Shown here: positions 19,394-27,813 of the stretch, in pieces
Position numbering within the stretch: the first letter of the stretch is position 1
How the letters are laid out: each line of letters begins with the position of its first letter
Source of the DNA: DATACQ01 sp036555515
Lineage (GTDB): Bacteria > Desulfobacterota > Binatia > UBA9968
Direction of reading: 5' to 3'
Assembly (NCBI GenBank): GCA_036555515.1
Contig: DATBLC010000407.1
Location: 1 to 64,000 of the forward strand
DNA length: 64,000 nt
The notes under the pieces: model-generated
The model's input: the letters and a program-made list of their open reading frames with translations, nothing else
Database searches by the model: none
What the model was told of the DNA's origin: nothing
Made by a program: the position numbers and the translations under genes

Positions 19394-20554
19394 ATGGATT
19401 TCAACCTGACCACAGAGCAACAACAGATTCGTGAAGAGATCAAAAGGGTCTGCAATGAATTTCCAGACGCCTACTGGCGCGAAGTCGACCGGAACAAAGC
19501 TTACCCGGAAGCCTTTGTAAAAAAACTATCAGAGCTCGGCTGGCTGGCGGCGTTGATTCCCGAGGAATTTGGCGGCACCGGCCTCGGTATCACCGAAGCC
19601 AGTATTATTCTCGAAGAGATCAATCATTCCGGCGGCGTCGCCACCGCGTGCCATGCTCAGATGTACACCATGGGCACGCTTTTGCGCCACGGCAATCAAG
19701 AACAAAAGCAACGCTACCTCCCCAAGATCGCCACCGGCGAGTTGCGTCTGCAAGCCTTCGGCGTGACCGAACCCAACGCCGGCTCGGAAAGCACGAGAAT
19801 TCAGACCACCGCCTTTCGAAAAGGCGATAGATACATCATCAACGGTCAGAAAATTTTCATCTCCCGGGTCTTGCAGTCCGATCTGATGCTCCTGCTCGCG
19901 CGCACCACGCCGTATGACGCGCTGCAGGACAAAACCCGCGGCCTTTCGGTCTTCATCGTTGACTTGAAACAAAATAAAGGAAAACTTGAAGTCACGCCGC
20001 TCGACCTCATGATCAACCATCACACCAACGCGCTGTTCTTCGACAACGTTGAAGTGCCGGTGGAGAATCTGATCGGCGAGGAAGGCATGGGCTTTCGTTA
20101 CATCATCGATGGCTGGAACGCCGAACGAATACTCGTCGCCGCCGAAGCCGTAGGCGACGGCAGATGGTTTGTCGAGCGCGCCGCGAAATACGCCAGTGAA
20201 CGCAACGTGTTCGGCAGGCCGATCGGCTCGAACCAGGGTGTTCAATTTCCCATCGCCAAGGCCTATGCCGCCATCGAAGCCGCCGATCTGGTACGCTATC
20301 AGGCGGCGAGCAAATTCGACCGCAAAGAAAAATGCGGCGCCGAGGCGAATTTGGCAAAGTATCTTGCCTCAGAAGCGGCGTGGGAAGCGGCAAACGCTTG
20401 CTTGACCACCCACGGCGGTTACGGTTTTGCGGCGGAGTACGATGTTGAACGAAAATTTCGCGAGACGAGACTTCTGACCATTGCGCCCGTGAGCAACAAC
20501 TTGGTTTTGGCTTATCTTGGGCAGCATGTGTTGGGGATGCCGAAATCATATTGA
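19394..20554 (+). CDS. Acyl-CoA dehydrogenase family protein
   Basis: The 386-residue FAD enzyme has the full ACAD fold: N-terminal helices (LTTEQQQIREEIKRVCNEF), FAD-contact segments GVTEPNAGSE and INGQKIFIS, the NERNVFGRPIG-type R-x-x-F-G motif (ASERNVFGRPIGSNQ), and GGYGFAAEYDVER. At the usual position of the catalytic Glu (YEGT segment of medium-chain enzymes) it reads TIAPVSNN. It has no Glu there, but has AERILVA in helix G, where long-chain and isovaleryl-CoA dehydrogenases place their base. It is therefore probably an active enzyme of that architecture, not a short/medium-chain type. AGGAGG precedes the ATG. It diverges from the MaoC gene. Confidence 0.9.
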   Translation: MDFNLTTEQQQIREEIKRVCNEFPDAYWREVDRNKAYPEAFVKKLSELGWLAALIPEEFGGTGLGITEASIILEEINHSGGVATACHAQMYTMGTLLRHGNQEQKQRYLPKIATGELRLQAFGVTEPNAGSESTRIQTTAFRKGDRYIINGQKIFISRVLQSDLMLLLARTTPYDALQDKTRGLSVFIVDLKQNKGKLEVTPLDLMINHHTNALFFDNVEVPVENLIGEEGMGFRYIIDGWNAERILVAAEAVGDGRWFVERAAKYASERNVFGRPIGSNQGVQFPIAKAYAAIEAADLVRYQAASKFDRKEKCGAEANLAKYLASEAAWEAANACLTTHGGYGFAAEYDVERKFRETRLLTIAPVSNNLVLAYLGQHVLGMPKSY

Positions 20555-20599
20555 ACGACACGCCAGGGTTCAAAGTAGAAGGTTGTTGAAAAATCGATG

Positions 20600-21793
20600 C
20601 TAGTGACTAGACCATTCGCTCCGCCGCAATCGCCGCACCAACTGTACCCCTATCAGAAACAGCGTCATTGAACCGAGCGAGCCGATGACGAAGACGCTGC
20701 CAATACCTGTCGCGTGGGCGATAAAGCCGCCGATGGCCGGTCCCAGTATATTGCCGAGATCGCCGGCCGCGTTGTAAACGCCCGAGGCTAGACCACGCCG
20801 CACCCGGTTCACCGGAACATCCTGCACAAGCCCGACTGCGTTGGCCACGACGACGATAGCGCGCAAGAATCCCGACGATACGTATACCAGCAAGATTGTT
20901 TCGAAACCGGTGAATAGCGGCACGAGCATCAGAATCAACGACTGGAGGGGGAAACCAAAATAAGACAGGCCGCGGTGGCCGAATTTGTTGACGACATGGC
21001 CGCTAATGGGACGGGTAACGGCGTTACAGCCCGCATAGGCGGCGCGGATTATGCCAATCTGGGTTAAACTCATCCCCACCGCCAGACCGTACAGCGATAT
21101 AAAAACCCCGCCCATCTGGTGCAGCAGATTGAGAAATAACGCCACCATAACCACCGCGCACAGCTCGGGCTCGAGCAAAGCTTTAAGTGATTCTTTAGAT
21201 GTGAGTTTAGCCGTGTCTTTTTCCTTTACCCTGCCGTTTCCGGTCTTATTCGGCCGGTGGAGAAACCACAGTAGAGTCACGGACACCAGCGAGAGCAGCG
21301 CGGCTAATTGAAATGTCACGGCAAAGCCCCGCTGGTCGGCGATCAGTCCGCCAAAAAAATTTCCCGTCGAATAACCCAGCGCCAGGCCGCCGACATAATA
21401 TCCCATGGCATGATTGCGGTTCTCATCCCGCGCCAGCGAATCCACGTAAAGAGCCATATAGAGCGTCGTCACCGCGCCGTAGGCAAAGCCGTTGAGCGCA
21501 TGGACGATGGCGAAACTTATGCTGTCTGTCGCCAAACTGTATAGGAAATTGGTCAGGCCCATGGCGAGTATGGCCGCGGACACGAGCGTGCGGGCGCGCG
21601 AGCGATTGTACGCCATTCCCGCGGGCAGCCGCGATAGCAGCGACAAAACCGGTCCGAGAGAAACGAGCGTGCCGATGGCCGCCACGGGAATGCGCATATG
21701 ATCGAGATACGGCGGAATAATGGTCGAGGCGGAATTGCTTTGGATGGTCACTGCGACGATGGGCACCAGAAGTTTCAACGTGCTCAATTTCAT
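20600..21793 (-). CDS. MFS transporter
   Basis: The 397-residue protein has about 12 hydrophobic helices. It carries an MFS-style loop between TM2 and TM3 (SRLPAGMAYNRSRARTLV), an equivalent loop in the second half (RPISGHVVNKFGHRGLSYFG), and a soluble central loop (HRPNKTGNGRVKEKDTAKLTSKE). The repeat architecture fits a single-component uptake or efflux carrier of unknown substrate. It converges with the acyl-CoA dehydrogenase gene (45 bp apart). Its position inside the CoA-transferase/hydratase/lyase neighbourhood suggests transport of that pathway's substrate, which is an inference from context only. Confidence 0.85.
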   Translation of the reverse strand: MKLSTLKLLVPIVAVTIQSNSASTIIPPYLDHMRIPVAAIGTLVSLGPVLSLLSRLPAGMAYNRSRARTLVSAAILAMGLTNFLYSLATDSISFAIVHALNGFAYGAVTTLYMALYVDSLARDENRNHAMGYYVGGLALGYSTGNFFGGLIADQRGFAVTFQLAALLSLVSVTLLWFLHRPNKTGNGRVKEKDTAKLTSKESLKALLEPELCAVVMVALFLNLLHQMGGVFISLYGLAVGMSLTQIGIIRAAYAGCNAVTRPISGHVVNKFGHRGLSYFGFPLQSLILMLVPLFTGFETILLVYVSSGFLRAIVVVANAVGLVQDVPVNRVRRGLASGVYNAAGDLGNILGPAIGGFIAHATGIGSVFVIGSLGSMTLFLIGVQLVRRLRRSEWSSH

Positions 21794-21907
21794 GTCATTT
21801 CACTTATTCTCTAAAAGCCGCCCGCGTTCAACTGGATTGGACAAAGACTCGACGGCAAGATAAGAAAAACTTCTCGTTCCGCCAGACTGTGTGCAAACTG
21901 CGTTCAT

Positions 21908-21993
21908 GGTTCGACTGGGCTCACCACGAACGGATGTACGACATACAAATCAAAGCATTTAGCCGTTCGCCCTGAGCTCCGGCGAAGGGCTCC
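21908..21993. repeat. Pair of REP-like palindromes (BIME-like) in a 345-bp spacer
   Basis: Unit 1 (21908-21933) reads GGTTCGACTGGGCTCACCACGAACGG in two blocks, and unit 2 (21962-21993) starts GCCGTTCGCCCTGAGC and ends GGCGAAGGGC. They are inversely oriented copies of the widespread TTCG-NNN-TGAGC-NTGTCGAA palindrome. The spacer 21794-22138 between the MFS and CitE-type genes holds no other supportable gene. Confidence 0.6.
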
Positions 21994-22138
21994 TAAAGAG
22001 TTTTCACACAGTTTGACGAGGGGAGAGATCCTTTTCTCGTCGACAAGGCCAACTTCGCCGAATGCCACAGATCCCATGACGCGAATGTTAGACATTTCCT
22101 CATCCTTCAGATAATGAGATTCGGGAGGAGAAACGCCA

Positions 22139-23023
22139 ATGGATTTATTGCGCTCGTGGATGTTCGTGCCGGGCCACCGGCAAAGAATGATCGACAAGGC
22201 GCTTGGCCTCAGCGCCGATGCCATCATGCTCGACATCGAAGACGGTGTGGCGCCCAACGAGAAGGACGCGGCACGGAACAATATCGGGGAATCCCTTGGC
22301 CGCGAGAAATCGCCCGGCTCGCCGGCGCGCTTCGTGCGTATCAACGCCATCGGACACACGCGCATGGATGCGGACCTGGAAGCCGTGGTGCGGCCGGGGT
22401 TAGAGGGGATCGTCTGCCCGAAGGTCGATACCATCGAAGAAGTCAGAACCGTGGATGCGATACTCAACGACAAGGAACCGAAAAACAGACTTGCCAAGGG
22501 CACCGTCAAGCTGCTCATCGCTATCGAAAGCCCCAGGGGATTGTTAAATGCTCACGCCATCGCGGCCGCTTCGCCACGCGTCGCCGGGCTGCTCTTCGGC
22601 GCCGAAGATTTTGGTCGCGAGATCGGACTGCCGGCCGTGCGCGAAGGCGAAGCCAGAGACTTGATCTACGCCCGTTCGTCGATCGTCGTCGCCGCCGCTG
22701 CTGCGCATGTGCAGGCCGTGGACGGCGTCTGGGTCGATCTCAACGATAGCGCCGGGCTTCTCGGCTTCGCCAAGCAGTCGCGCCGACTCGGTTTCTCCGG
22801 CATGTCCTGCATTCACCCCGCACAGGTAGACGCCATCAATACGACCTTTAGTCCGACGGCGGAAGAGATCGATTACTGCCAGAAGGTCCTGCAGGCCTAT
22901 GAAGAAGCCAACGCCCGCGGCGACGGCTCCATCGCCTTTGGCGGCCAGCTGATCGACCGGCCGATCGTCGAGCGCGCCCGGCGCACCATCGATATGGCCA
23001 GGTCGCTTGGCATCAGCAAATGA
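22139..23023 (+). CDS. HpcH/HpaI aldolase / citrate lyase beta (CitE-like) family lyase
   Basis: CitE-like enzymes are Mg-dependent TIM-barrel lyases that cleave malyl-, citramalyl- or related CoA thioesters. The 294-residue product has RSWMFVPGHRQRM, the conserved LDIEDGVAPNEK (metal/CoA region), the acid in LIAIESPRGLLNA and GAEDFGREIG, and a C-terminal lid (SCIHPAQVDAINTTFSPT) typical of stand-alone lyases. The 5' flank has GGAGGAG before the ATG. Within the CaiB - MaoC - acyl-CoA dehydrogenase neighbourhood it would be the cleaving step, for example citramalyl-CoA to acetyl-CoA and pyruvate. This specificity is inferred. Confidence 0.9.
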   Translation: MDLLRSWMFVPGHRQRMIDKALGLSADAIMLDIEDGVAPNEKDAARNNIGESLGREKSPGSPARFVRINAIGHTRMDADLEAVVRPGLEGIVCPKVDTIEEVRTVDAILNDKEPKNRLAKGTVKLLIAIESPRGLLNAHAIAAASPRVAGLLFGAEDFGREIGLPAVREGEARDLIYARSSIVVAAAAAHVQAVDGVWVDLNDSAGLLGFAKQSRRLGFSGMSCIHPAQVDAINTTFSPTAEEIDYCQKVLQAYEEANARGDGSIAFGGQLIDRPIVERARRTIDMARSLGISK

Positions 23024-23096
23024 TCAGCTGCCGACAAAGTCGGATTGATGCCGGCTCTGAGCTAGTTTAGTTAGCGGTTCTTCGAGGAGAAAGATC

Positions 23097-24143
23097 ATGA
23101 AAGTCCTTTTTGGCACGGTTCTAATCGCGCTAAGCCTGGCTTCCAGCGGCTGGGCACAATCCAAGATGCCTTTGGCGCAACTCGCGGCCTACAACAGGCC
23201 GGACCGCGAAAGGATTTTATACGCCGGCGCCAAAGGCGAAGGGAAAATCATGTGGTATACTTCGCTGGCGGGCGGCTCTTACAAGGAATTGGCCAACGCC
23301 TTCGAGGCGAAGTATTCCGGAGTCAAAGTCGAAGTCTACCGCGGCACGCGCCAGGAGCTCGGTGCGAGAATTATAGCGGAAGCCCAGGCCAACCGCCCCA
23401 TCGTCGATACCATCGAAACCACTTTGCCGCTCCTAAAGCTCTTGCGCGACAACAAGCTGCTCGTGCCTTTCTATTTTCCGATGCAGGCTAAATACCCGGA
23501 GCATGTAAAGGAAAAAGCGCCCAAGGGACTTTATTTTTGGGCCATTGACCGCGAATCCCATATCGGTCTTGCCTACAATAAAAACTCCATCCCTGCCCAA
23601 CTGGTGCCGAAAGACTATGACGGGCTACTTCGGCCTGAGCTTAAGGACAAGATCGGTTTGGCGGGCAGCGACACCGGCGTGACGGTCGTCGGCGCAATGC
23701 TAAGGCTTAGGGGAGAAGAGTATTTAAGAAAACTAAGAGCGCAGAATCCGGCTGTGCACAACGTTTCCGGACGGGCGCTTCTCGATCTCGTGATTTCCGG
23801 AGAGGTCGGCGTGTCGCCAACCACTTTCCGCAACCACGTGGAAGTTTCTCTCAAAGCCAACGCGCCGGTCGCGTGGATACCGATGGATGTCGTTCCCGCA
23901 AACTCTGGCTCTACTGCGGTTTCAGCGCAGGCGCCGCACCCGCACGCTGCGTTGCTCATGGCGGATTTCATCCTCGGCGAAGGCGGGCAAAAAGTCTTGG
24001 AGCAATATGAATACGGCAGCCCGCTGAAAGAATACGGCTTCAAGCGTTGGTATCCGGAGCAGGGCTTGACCACCGAGCAATACGAAAAGCTCGACGCGCG
24101 GTGGAACAAGGAACTGCGGGCGCTGGCCCGGAAATCGTCGTAA
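23097..24143 (+). CDS. Extracellular solute-binding protein, family 1 (orphan)
   Basis: The 348-residue protein starts with a clear signal peptide (MKVLFGTVLIALSLASSGWAQ, cleavage after WAQ) and continues as a type II binding protein: GEGKIMWYTSLAGGSYKELANAFEAKY, VEVYRGTRQELGARI, PKDYDGLLRPELKDKIGL, SAQAPHPHAALLMADFILGEGG. It is related to the products at 16556 and 38688. It lies 73 bp after the CitE-type gene and could share its transcript, but AGGAG precedes its own ATG. No membrane or ATPase component lies next to it. Confidence 0.87.
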   Translation: MKVLFGTVLIALSLASSGWAQSKMPLAQLAAYNRPDRERILYAGAKGEGKIMWYTSLAGGSYKELANAFEAKYSGVKVEVYRGTRQELGARIIAEAQANRPIVDTIETTLPLLKLLRDNKLLVPFYFPMQAKYPEHVKEKAPKGLYFWAIDRESHIGLAYNKNSIPAQLVPKDYDGLLRPELKDKIGLAGSDTGVTVVGAMLRLRGEEYLRKLRAQNPAVHNVSGRALLDLVISGEVGVSPTTFRNHVEVSLKANAPVAWIPMDVVPANSGSTAVSAQAPHPHAALLMADFILGEGGQKVLEQYEYGSPLKEYGFKRWYPEQGLTTEQYEKLDARWNKELRALARKSS

Positions 24144-24236
24144 CGCCGCCCTTTAAGTCAATCACGCCATCGTTTTCTCTAACAGGCGCGGCGGCGTAGC
24201 CGCCCTCCGGCTTTTTCTATGCGCGAGTTTCTTGGG

Positions 24237-24515
24237 TTGCAGCCTGGATTCCGCAGTAGCGCTCAACAGGAAGCGCGAGGCACAACCTTTCCGTAGCAAA
24301 GTCTCAGCCGAAGGCTGATCCGCCTGTGGCGGAGATGCCGTCTGCCTTTGAGTAGACATCGATCAACGGTGCTTAGATGGAACGTTAAAGCTGGTAACAA
24401 CGAAGTGCGAAAAGCGCAAAATGACTTTGAAATTTCACAGTTGGACGCCTTCGCTACTCCAGTGTTCCACCTCGCTTCCGGGCTCCTGAGTTTAACTGCA
24501 AAATCCGGGTTGCAA
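24237..24515 (+). mobile_element. MITE-like element, copy A (about 279 bp)
   Basis: The ends are imperfect inverted repeats: TTGCAGCCTGGATTCCGCAG at the left and, on the opposite strand of the right end, TTGCAACCCGGATTTTGCAG. A second copy in inverse orientation lies at 58590-58866. A 59-nt run (24289-24347) is identical between the copies and contains two tandem hairpins, CAGCC-GAA-GGCTG and TCCGCC-TGT-GGCGGA. No transposase is encoded. It fills most of the 453-bp spacer between the binding-protein and aldehyde dehydrogenase genes; the rest of the spacer shows nothing else I recognise. Confidence 0.75.
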
Positions 24516-24596
24516 TCAAGACTCATTGCAAGGTGGATTTTTCCGTCACCTTGCAGTAATCAAATTCTATCAATCAGGTCAAATCGGGAGGTGGCC

Positions 24597-26066
24597 ATGC
24601 ACACGGGTTCCTATGTAAACGGCAATTGGTTTCATCCTAATTCCCAGAGGCTCGTGCGCAACGTCAATCCGGCGGACCCCAACGACTTGCTCGCCGAATT
24701 TCCCGCCGCCACGGCGGACGACGTTGGACGCGCCATCGAGGTAGCGCGGTCCGCATTTAGGGGATGGAAGAACACCCCTGGCCCGGAGCGCGGCCGCGTG
24801 CTGTGGCGCGCGGCCGACATCGCGCGCCAGCGGGCAGACGAGATCGCCCGCACGCTCACGCGCGAAGAAGGCAAGGTGCTCAAAGAAGCCAAGGGCGAAG
24901 TGATGAAAGGTATCTCGCTGCTCGAATTCTACGCCGGGGAAGGCTTTCGCATGCACGGAAAAACGCTGCCATCGGAAGCGCGCGACACCTTTACCTACAC
25001 CATCCGCCGCCCGCTCGGCGTGGTCGGGCTCATTGCGCCGTGGAATTTCCCGTGGGCAATACCGGTGTGGAAAAGCGCCCCTGCGCTCGCCGCGGGCAAT
25101 TGCGTTATCTTCAAGCCCGCCGAGCTCACGCCCGCCACCGCGGCACTGCTAACCGAGATTTACGAAGCAGCCGGGCTGCCAGCGGGCGTGTTCAACATGA
25201 TCGTCGGCTCCGGCTCGGTGGTCGGCGAAGCGATGGTTCACTCGCCCGTGCTGCGCGCGATATCGTTTACCGGCTCCAATGAAATCGGCGGCGCGCTCTA
25301 CGCCAAAGCGGCCCAGCGCGGCGCGAAAGTCACCTGCGAAATGGGCGGCAAAAACGCCGTTATCGTAATGGCCGACGCCGACCTAGATAAAGCCGCCACC
25401 GCCATCCACGGTGGCGCTTTCGGCTCCACCGGCCAGCGCTGCACGGCAACGTCGCGTGTGATCGCGAACCCGGCGATCAAAGACGCGCTGATGGAACGCC
25501 TGGTTGACGGGGCAAAAAAAATCAAAATTGGTCCGGGTCTGGATGAAACCGTCGACATGGGACCCGCGGTTGACGAGAAACAGTGGCGCACCGATTTCGA
25601 CTATATCAACATTGGAAAACAGGAGGGCGCGCGTTTGGTGCTGGGCGGCAAAAGGCCAGAGCAGCTCGGCAACGGCTATTTCGTTGAGCCGACCATCTTC
25701 GACAATGTTAAGCCGAGCATGCGCGTGTTCAAGGAGGAAATCTTCGGACCCGTGCTCGCCGTCACCACGGCTACGACACTCGATGAGGCGCTCGCCTTCG
25801 CCAACGGCGTGGAGTATGGCCTAACCACATCGATCTTCACCGAGAACATAGACACGATCTTGAAGTTCGTCGAAGAAGTCGAAGCCGGGATGGTGCACGT
25901 CAACGAGCCAACCATAGGCGGTGAAGCCCAGCTTCCGTTCGGTGGCACCAAGGCGACTGGCGTCGGCGAGCGCGAAATGGCCGAAGAGGGGTTGAATTTC
26001 TTTACTGAGCTAAAAACCGTATTCATCAACTACTCCGGCAAAGCCGAGCGATTGATGATCCGATAA
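24597..26066 (+). CDS. NAD(P)-dependent aldehyde dehydrogenase
   Basis: The 489-residue enzyme belongs to the ALDH superfamily and oxidises an aldehyde to its acid. It has the cofactor segment GLIAPWNFPWAIPVWKSAPAL and the catalytic Glu248 in CEMGGKN. The nucleophile Cys282 is in GQRCTATSR, and EEIFGPVLAV and LPFGGTKATGVGERE follow. The pattern is closest to the 2,5-dioxovalerate (alpha-ketoglutaric semialdehyde) and succinate-semialdehyde type, but the substrate is not proven. The reading frame extends upstream into the MITE. The ATG at 24597 is chosen for GGGAGGTG 4 nt upstream and the correct family N-terminus. Confidence 0.92.
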   Translation: MHTGSYVNGNWFHPNSQRLVRNVNPADPNDLLAEFPAATADDVGRAIEVARSAFRGWKNTPGPERGRVLWRAADIARQRADEIARTLTREEGKVLKEAKGEVMKGISLLEFYAGEGFRMHGKTLPSEARDTFTYTIRRPLGVVGLIAPWNFPWAIPVWKSAPALAAGNCVIFKPAELTPATAALLTEIYEAAGLPAGVFNMIVGSGSVVGEAMVHSPVLRAISFTGSNEIGGALYAKAAQRGAKVTCEMGGKNAVIVMADADLDKAATAIHGGAFGSTGQRCTATSRVIANPAIKDALMERLVDGAKKIKIGPGLDETVDMGPAVDEKQWRTDFDYINIGKQEGARLVLGGKRPEQLGNGYFVEPTIFDNVKPSMRVFKEEIFGPVLAVTTATTLDEALAFANGVEYGLTTSIFTENIDTILKFVEEVEAGMVHVNEPTIGGEAQLPFGGTKATGVGEREMAEEGLNFFTELKTVFINYSGKAERLMIR

Positions 26067-26076
26067 AAAACGATGC

Positions 26077-26120
26077 CGTTCAAAGTTCAATGGCCGAGAG
26101 CGACTCTTGAACTTTGAACG
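26077..26120. terminator. Perfect 14-bp GTTCAA-type hairpin between convergent genes
   Basis: CGTTCAAAGTTCAA (26077-26090) is exactly complementary to TTGAACTTTGAACG (26107-26120) with a 16-nt loop. It sits between the converging aldehyde dehydrogenase and VOC genes and could end transcripts from both sides, though neither side has a strong T-tract. It is built from the same 7-bp GTTCAA units as the other spacer repeats. Confidence 0.6.
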
Positions 26121-26129
26121 TTGAATGAA

Positions 26130-26513
26130 TTACTTGTCCAGCGGTGCCGCCCCTTGCCAGTGGCCGACGTCGATGATGATGTCCTCGGGACCGACGTATT
26201 TGTCCTCATAGTAGGCTGTGCCCAAATTTATCGCGCCAGCTTTCTTCGCGCCTGCGGCCTCCAACATGCGGAAAACCTCCTGATCGTTCTCCGCCGTGAA
26301 GCCGATATGATCGATGCCGGGTTGTTTCGTGGGACTGCCATCCGCAGTACCCGCGCGCAGCGGCAGGACCGTGATGTTGACCGATCCATCGCTCAGGTCA
26401 ATGGCATTATTTTTACGCTTTTGAATCATCTTCATACCCATGGCATCGACGAAAAACTTCGCCATGGCATCAACGTTCGCCGCCCGGTAAGCGATATGTC
26501 TAATCTTCGCCAT
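26130..26513 (-). CDS. VOC (glyoxalase/bleomycin-resistance fold) protein
   Basis: The 127-residue single-domain protein begins AKIRHIAYRAANVDAMAKFF and has the second beta-alpha-beta module in GIDHIGFTAENDQEVFRMLEAAGAK. Metal ligands expected in VOC enzymes are present as His6 and His in DHIGF, with an acid in the C-terminal strand (DIIIDVGHWQG). It is compatible with an isomerase, epimerase or dioxygenase-like enzyme. It converges with the aldehyde dehydrogenase gene and lies 110 bp downstream of the flavin-reductase gene on the same strand. Confidence 0.75.
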   Translation of the reverse strand: MAKIRHIAYRAANVDAMAKFFVDAMGMKMIQKRKNNAIDLSDGSVNITVLPLRAGTADGSPTKQPGIDHIGFTAENDQEVFRMLEAAGAKKAGAINLGTAYYEDKYVGPEDIIIDVGHWQGAAPLDK

Positions 26514-26564
26514 AATTTATCTCCTGTCCTTGTTCTCGACCCCGACTGTCCTGACAATCCGAAA

Positions 26565-26601
26565 CCTTGAACCTTGAACTTGGAACTTGGAACCTTGAAC
26601 C
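26565..26601. repeat. Heptamer tandem repeat (CCTTGAA type)
   Basis: Five units of 7 bp (CCTTGAA, CCTTGAA, CTTGGAA, CTTGGAA, CCTTGAA) run through the spacer between the VOC and flavin-reductase genes. The units are the complement of the GTTCAA units at 41116. Confidence 0.85.
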
Positions 26602-26623
26602 TAAGCGCCACTTTGGCGCGAAA

Positions 26624-27127
26624 CTATCCGCCGTAAAAGACTTTTTCGCCAAGATCCCGCATCGCCAAGATCGCGTCATCCGGTCTTCCCGATGGCGGCA
26701 CGGCAACGCCGGCGTCTTTCACCTCGCCGACAAAAATCGAATGATCGCCCATTTCAACCGTATTGACGAGGGCACATTCAACAAACGCCGGGGCGTTTTC
26801 CAGAATCGGCGCGCCTAGTGTTCCTTTGCGAAAGGGTTCGCCTCCAATGCTGTTCCCGTCGCGTTCCAAGGGTTTGAAAAATGTAAACGCTTGTCCCTTC
26901 TGATCCTTGCCGAGCATGTTAAGCGCAAAGATTTTGGTATCTTTGATGATCGCGTGAGCCCCGGAATCAGCCTTCACGCCGACGACCACGAGCGGCGGTT
27001 GAAACGCGGTCTGGGTCACCCAATTGACCGTCGCGGCGGCCACCTTACCGTCTTTGTTTTCGGCGGTGAGAACATAAATTCCATAGGGGATCATGCGCAA
27101 CGCGGTTTTTTTTGCATCTGCATCCAT
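26624..27127 (-). CDS. Flavin reductase-like domain protein
   Basis: The 167-residue product matches the flavin reductase-like (DIM6/NTAB) family: ALRMIPYGIYVLTAENKDGKVAAATVNWVTQTAFQPPLVVVGV at the N-terminus with the FMN-binding TxNWxTQ, then SIFVGEVKDAGV near the end. Members bind FMN and supply reduced flavin to partner oxygenases or have other FMN-dependent roles. The ATG at 27127 is chosen for AAGGA 5 nt upstream; an in-frame start at 27175 lacks support. No two-component flavin monooxygenase is encoded nearby. Confidence 0.82.
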   Translation of the reverse strand: MDADAKKTALRMIPYGIYVLTAENKDGKVAAATVNWVTQTAFQPPLVVVGVKADSGAHAIIKDTKIFALNMLGKDQKGQAFTFFKPLERDGNSIGGEPFRKGTLGAPILENAPAFVECALVNTVEMGDHSIFVGEVKDAGVAVPPSGRPDDAILAMRDLGEKVFYGG

Positions 27128-27234
27128 GAGTATCCTTGCCCTTCCTATCCTGAATCTGTCAGCCACGATATACATCGCGACCGCGGCTCGATTCTATGGG
27201 AGTGGATGTGATTCTGCAAGCCGCGGCGAACCGG

Positions 27235-27801
27235 TTATGGACTGGTCTCGCGTACGCGAAATACAACGGTAGCAAAAACATTATCATTGACCTCGAAGTC
27301 GCCGACCGCCACCATGCCAAGCCCGGCAATATGCGCATCGAGAGAATGCCGGTTATGGCGAGAAACGAGGGCTACGCCGATTTCAAACTTTCCTGCCAGG
27401 TCTTGCTTGTGCGCCTCGTACAGTCCCCGTAGCAACCCCCTTCTGCGAAAGGCACGATCGATACACACTGGGCCATAGACATAAGAGCGATAGCTGCTCA
27501 GTGAAACGCCCTCGAACTCCATATGCCCATAGGACGCGATCATTTTCGCCACCACTTCAGACCCATGGTCAAACTCATTGCGAATCGCGCAGAGAAATCC
27601 GACAATCCTGGTATCGACCACGGCAACGGTAACCCCCAGGTCGCGCGCCATCGCCGCGACTTGTTGCTCAGTGAAGATCGCCGAGAGAAATCCGTCCTTG
27701 CGCTCTTCTGCGGTGAGATTCGCTATGAAATTGGCCTCGTTCAGGCGCACGATCTCCGGGTAGTCCGTGGGAATCGCGCGCCGGTACTGCACTATCGACA
27801 T
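27235..27801 (-). CDS. GNAT-family N-acetyltransferase
   Basis: The 188-residue product begins YRRAIPTDYPEIVRLNEANF and has the acetyl-CoA-binding motif A as YGPVCIDRAFRRRGLLRGLYEAH (R-x-x-G-x-L in place of the strict Q-x-x-G-x-G), followed by GVALVSRHNRHSLDAHIAGLGM, typical of the motif B region. The acceptor is unknown. It lies 12 bp after the small membrane-protein gene on the same strand, so the two are probably co-transcribed. Confidence 0.7.
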   Translation of the reverse strand: MSIVQYRRAIPTDYPEIVRLNEANFIANLTAEERKDGFLSAIFTEQQVAAMARDLGVTVAVVDTRIVGFLCAIRNEFDHGSEVVAKMIASYGHMEFEGVSLSSYRSYVYGPVCIDRAFRRRGLLRGLYEAHKQDLAGKFEIGVALVSRHNRHSLDAHIAGLGMVAVGDFEVNDNVFATVVFRVRETSP

Positions 27802-27813
27802 GAAGGTAACTTT

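Noticed and set aside
24348..24596. 83-residue N-terminal extension of the aldehyde dehydrogenase
   Set aside because: It translates the MITE-like element and has no ribosome-binding site, whereas the ATG at 24597 has a strong one and gives the normal ALDH N-terminus.
26565..26601. Short regular repeats as a CRISPR array
   Set aside because: The units are 7 bp with no spacers, and no cas genes are present.
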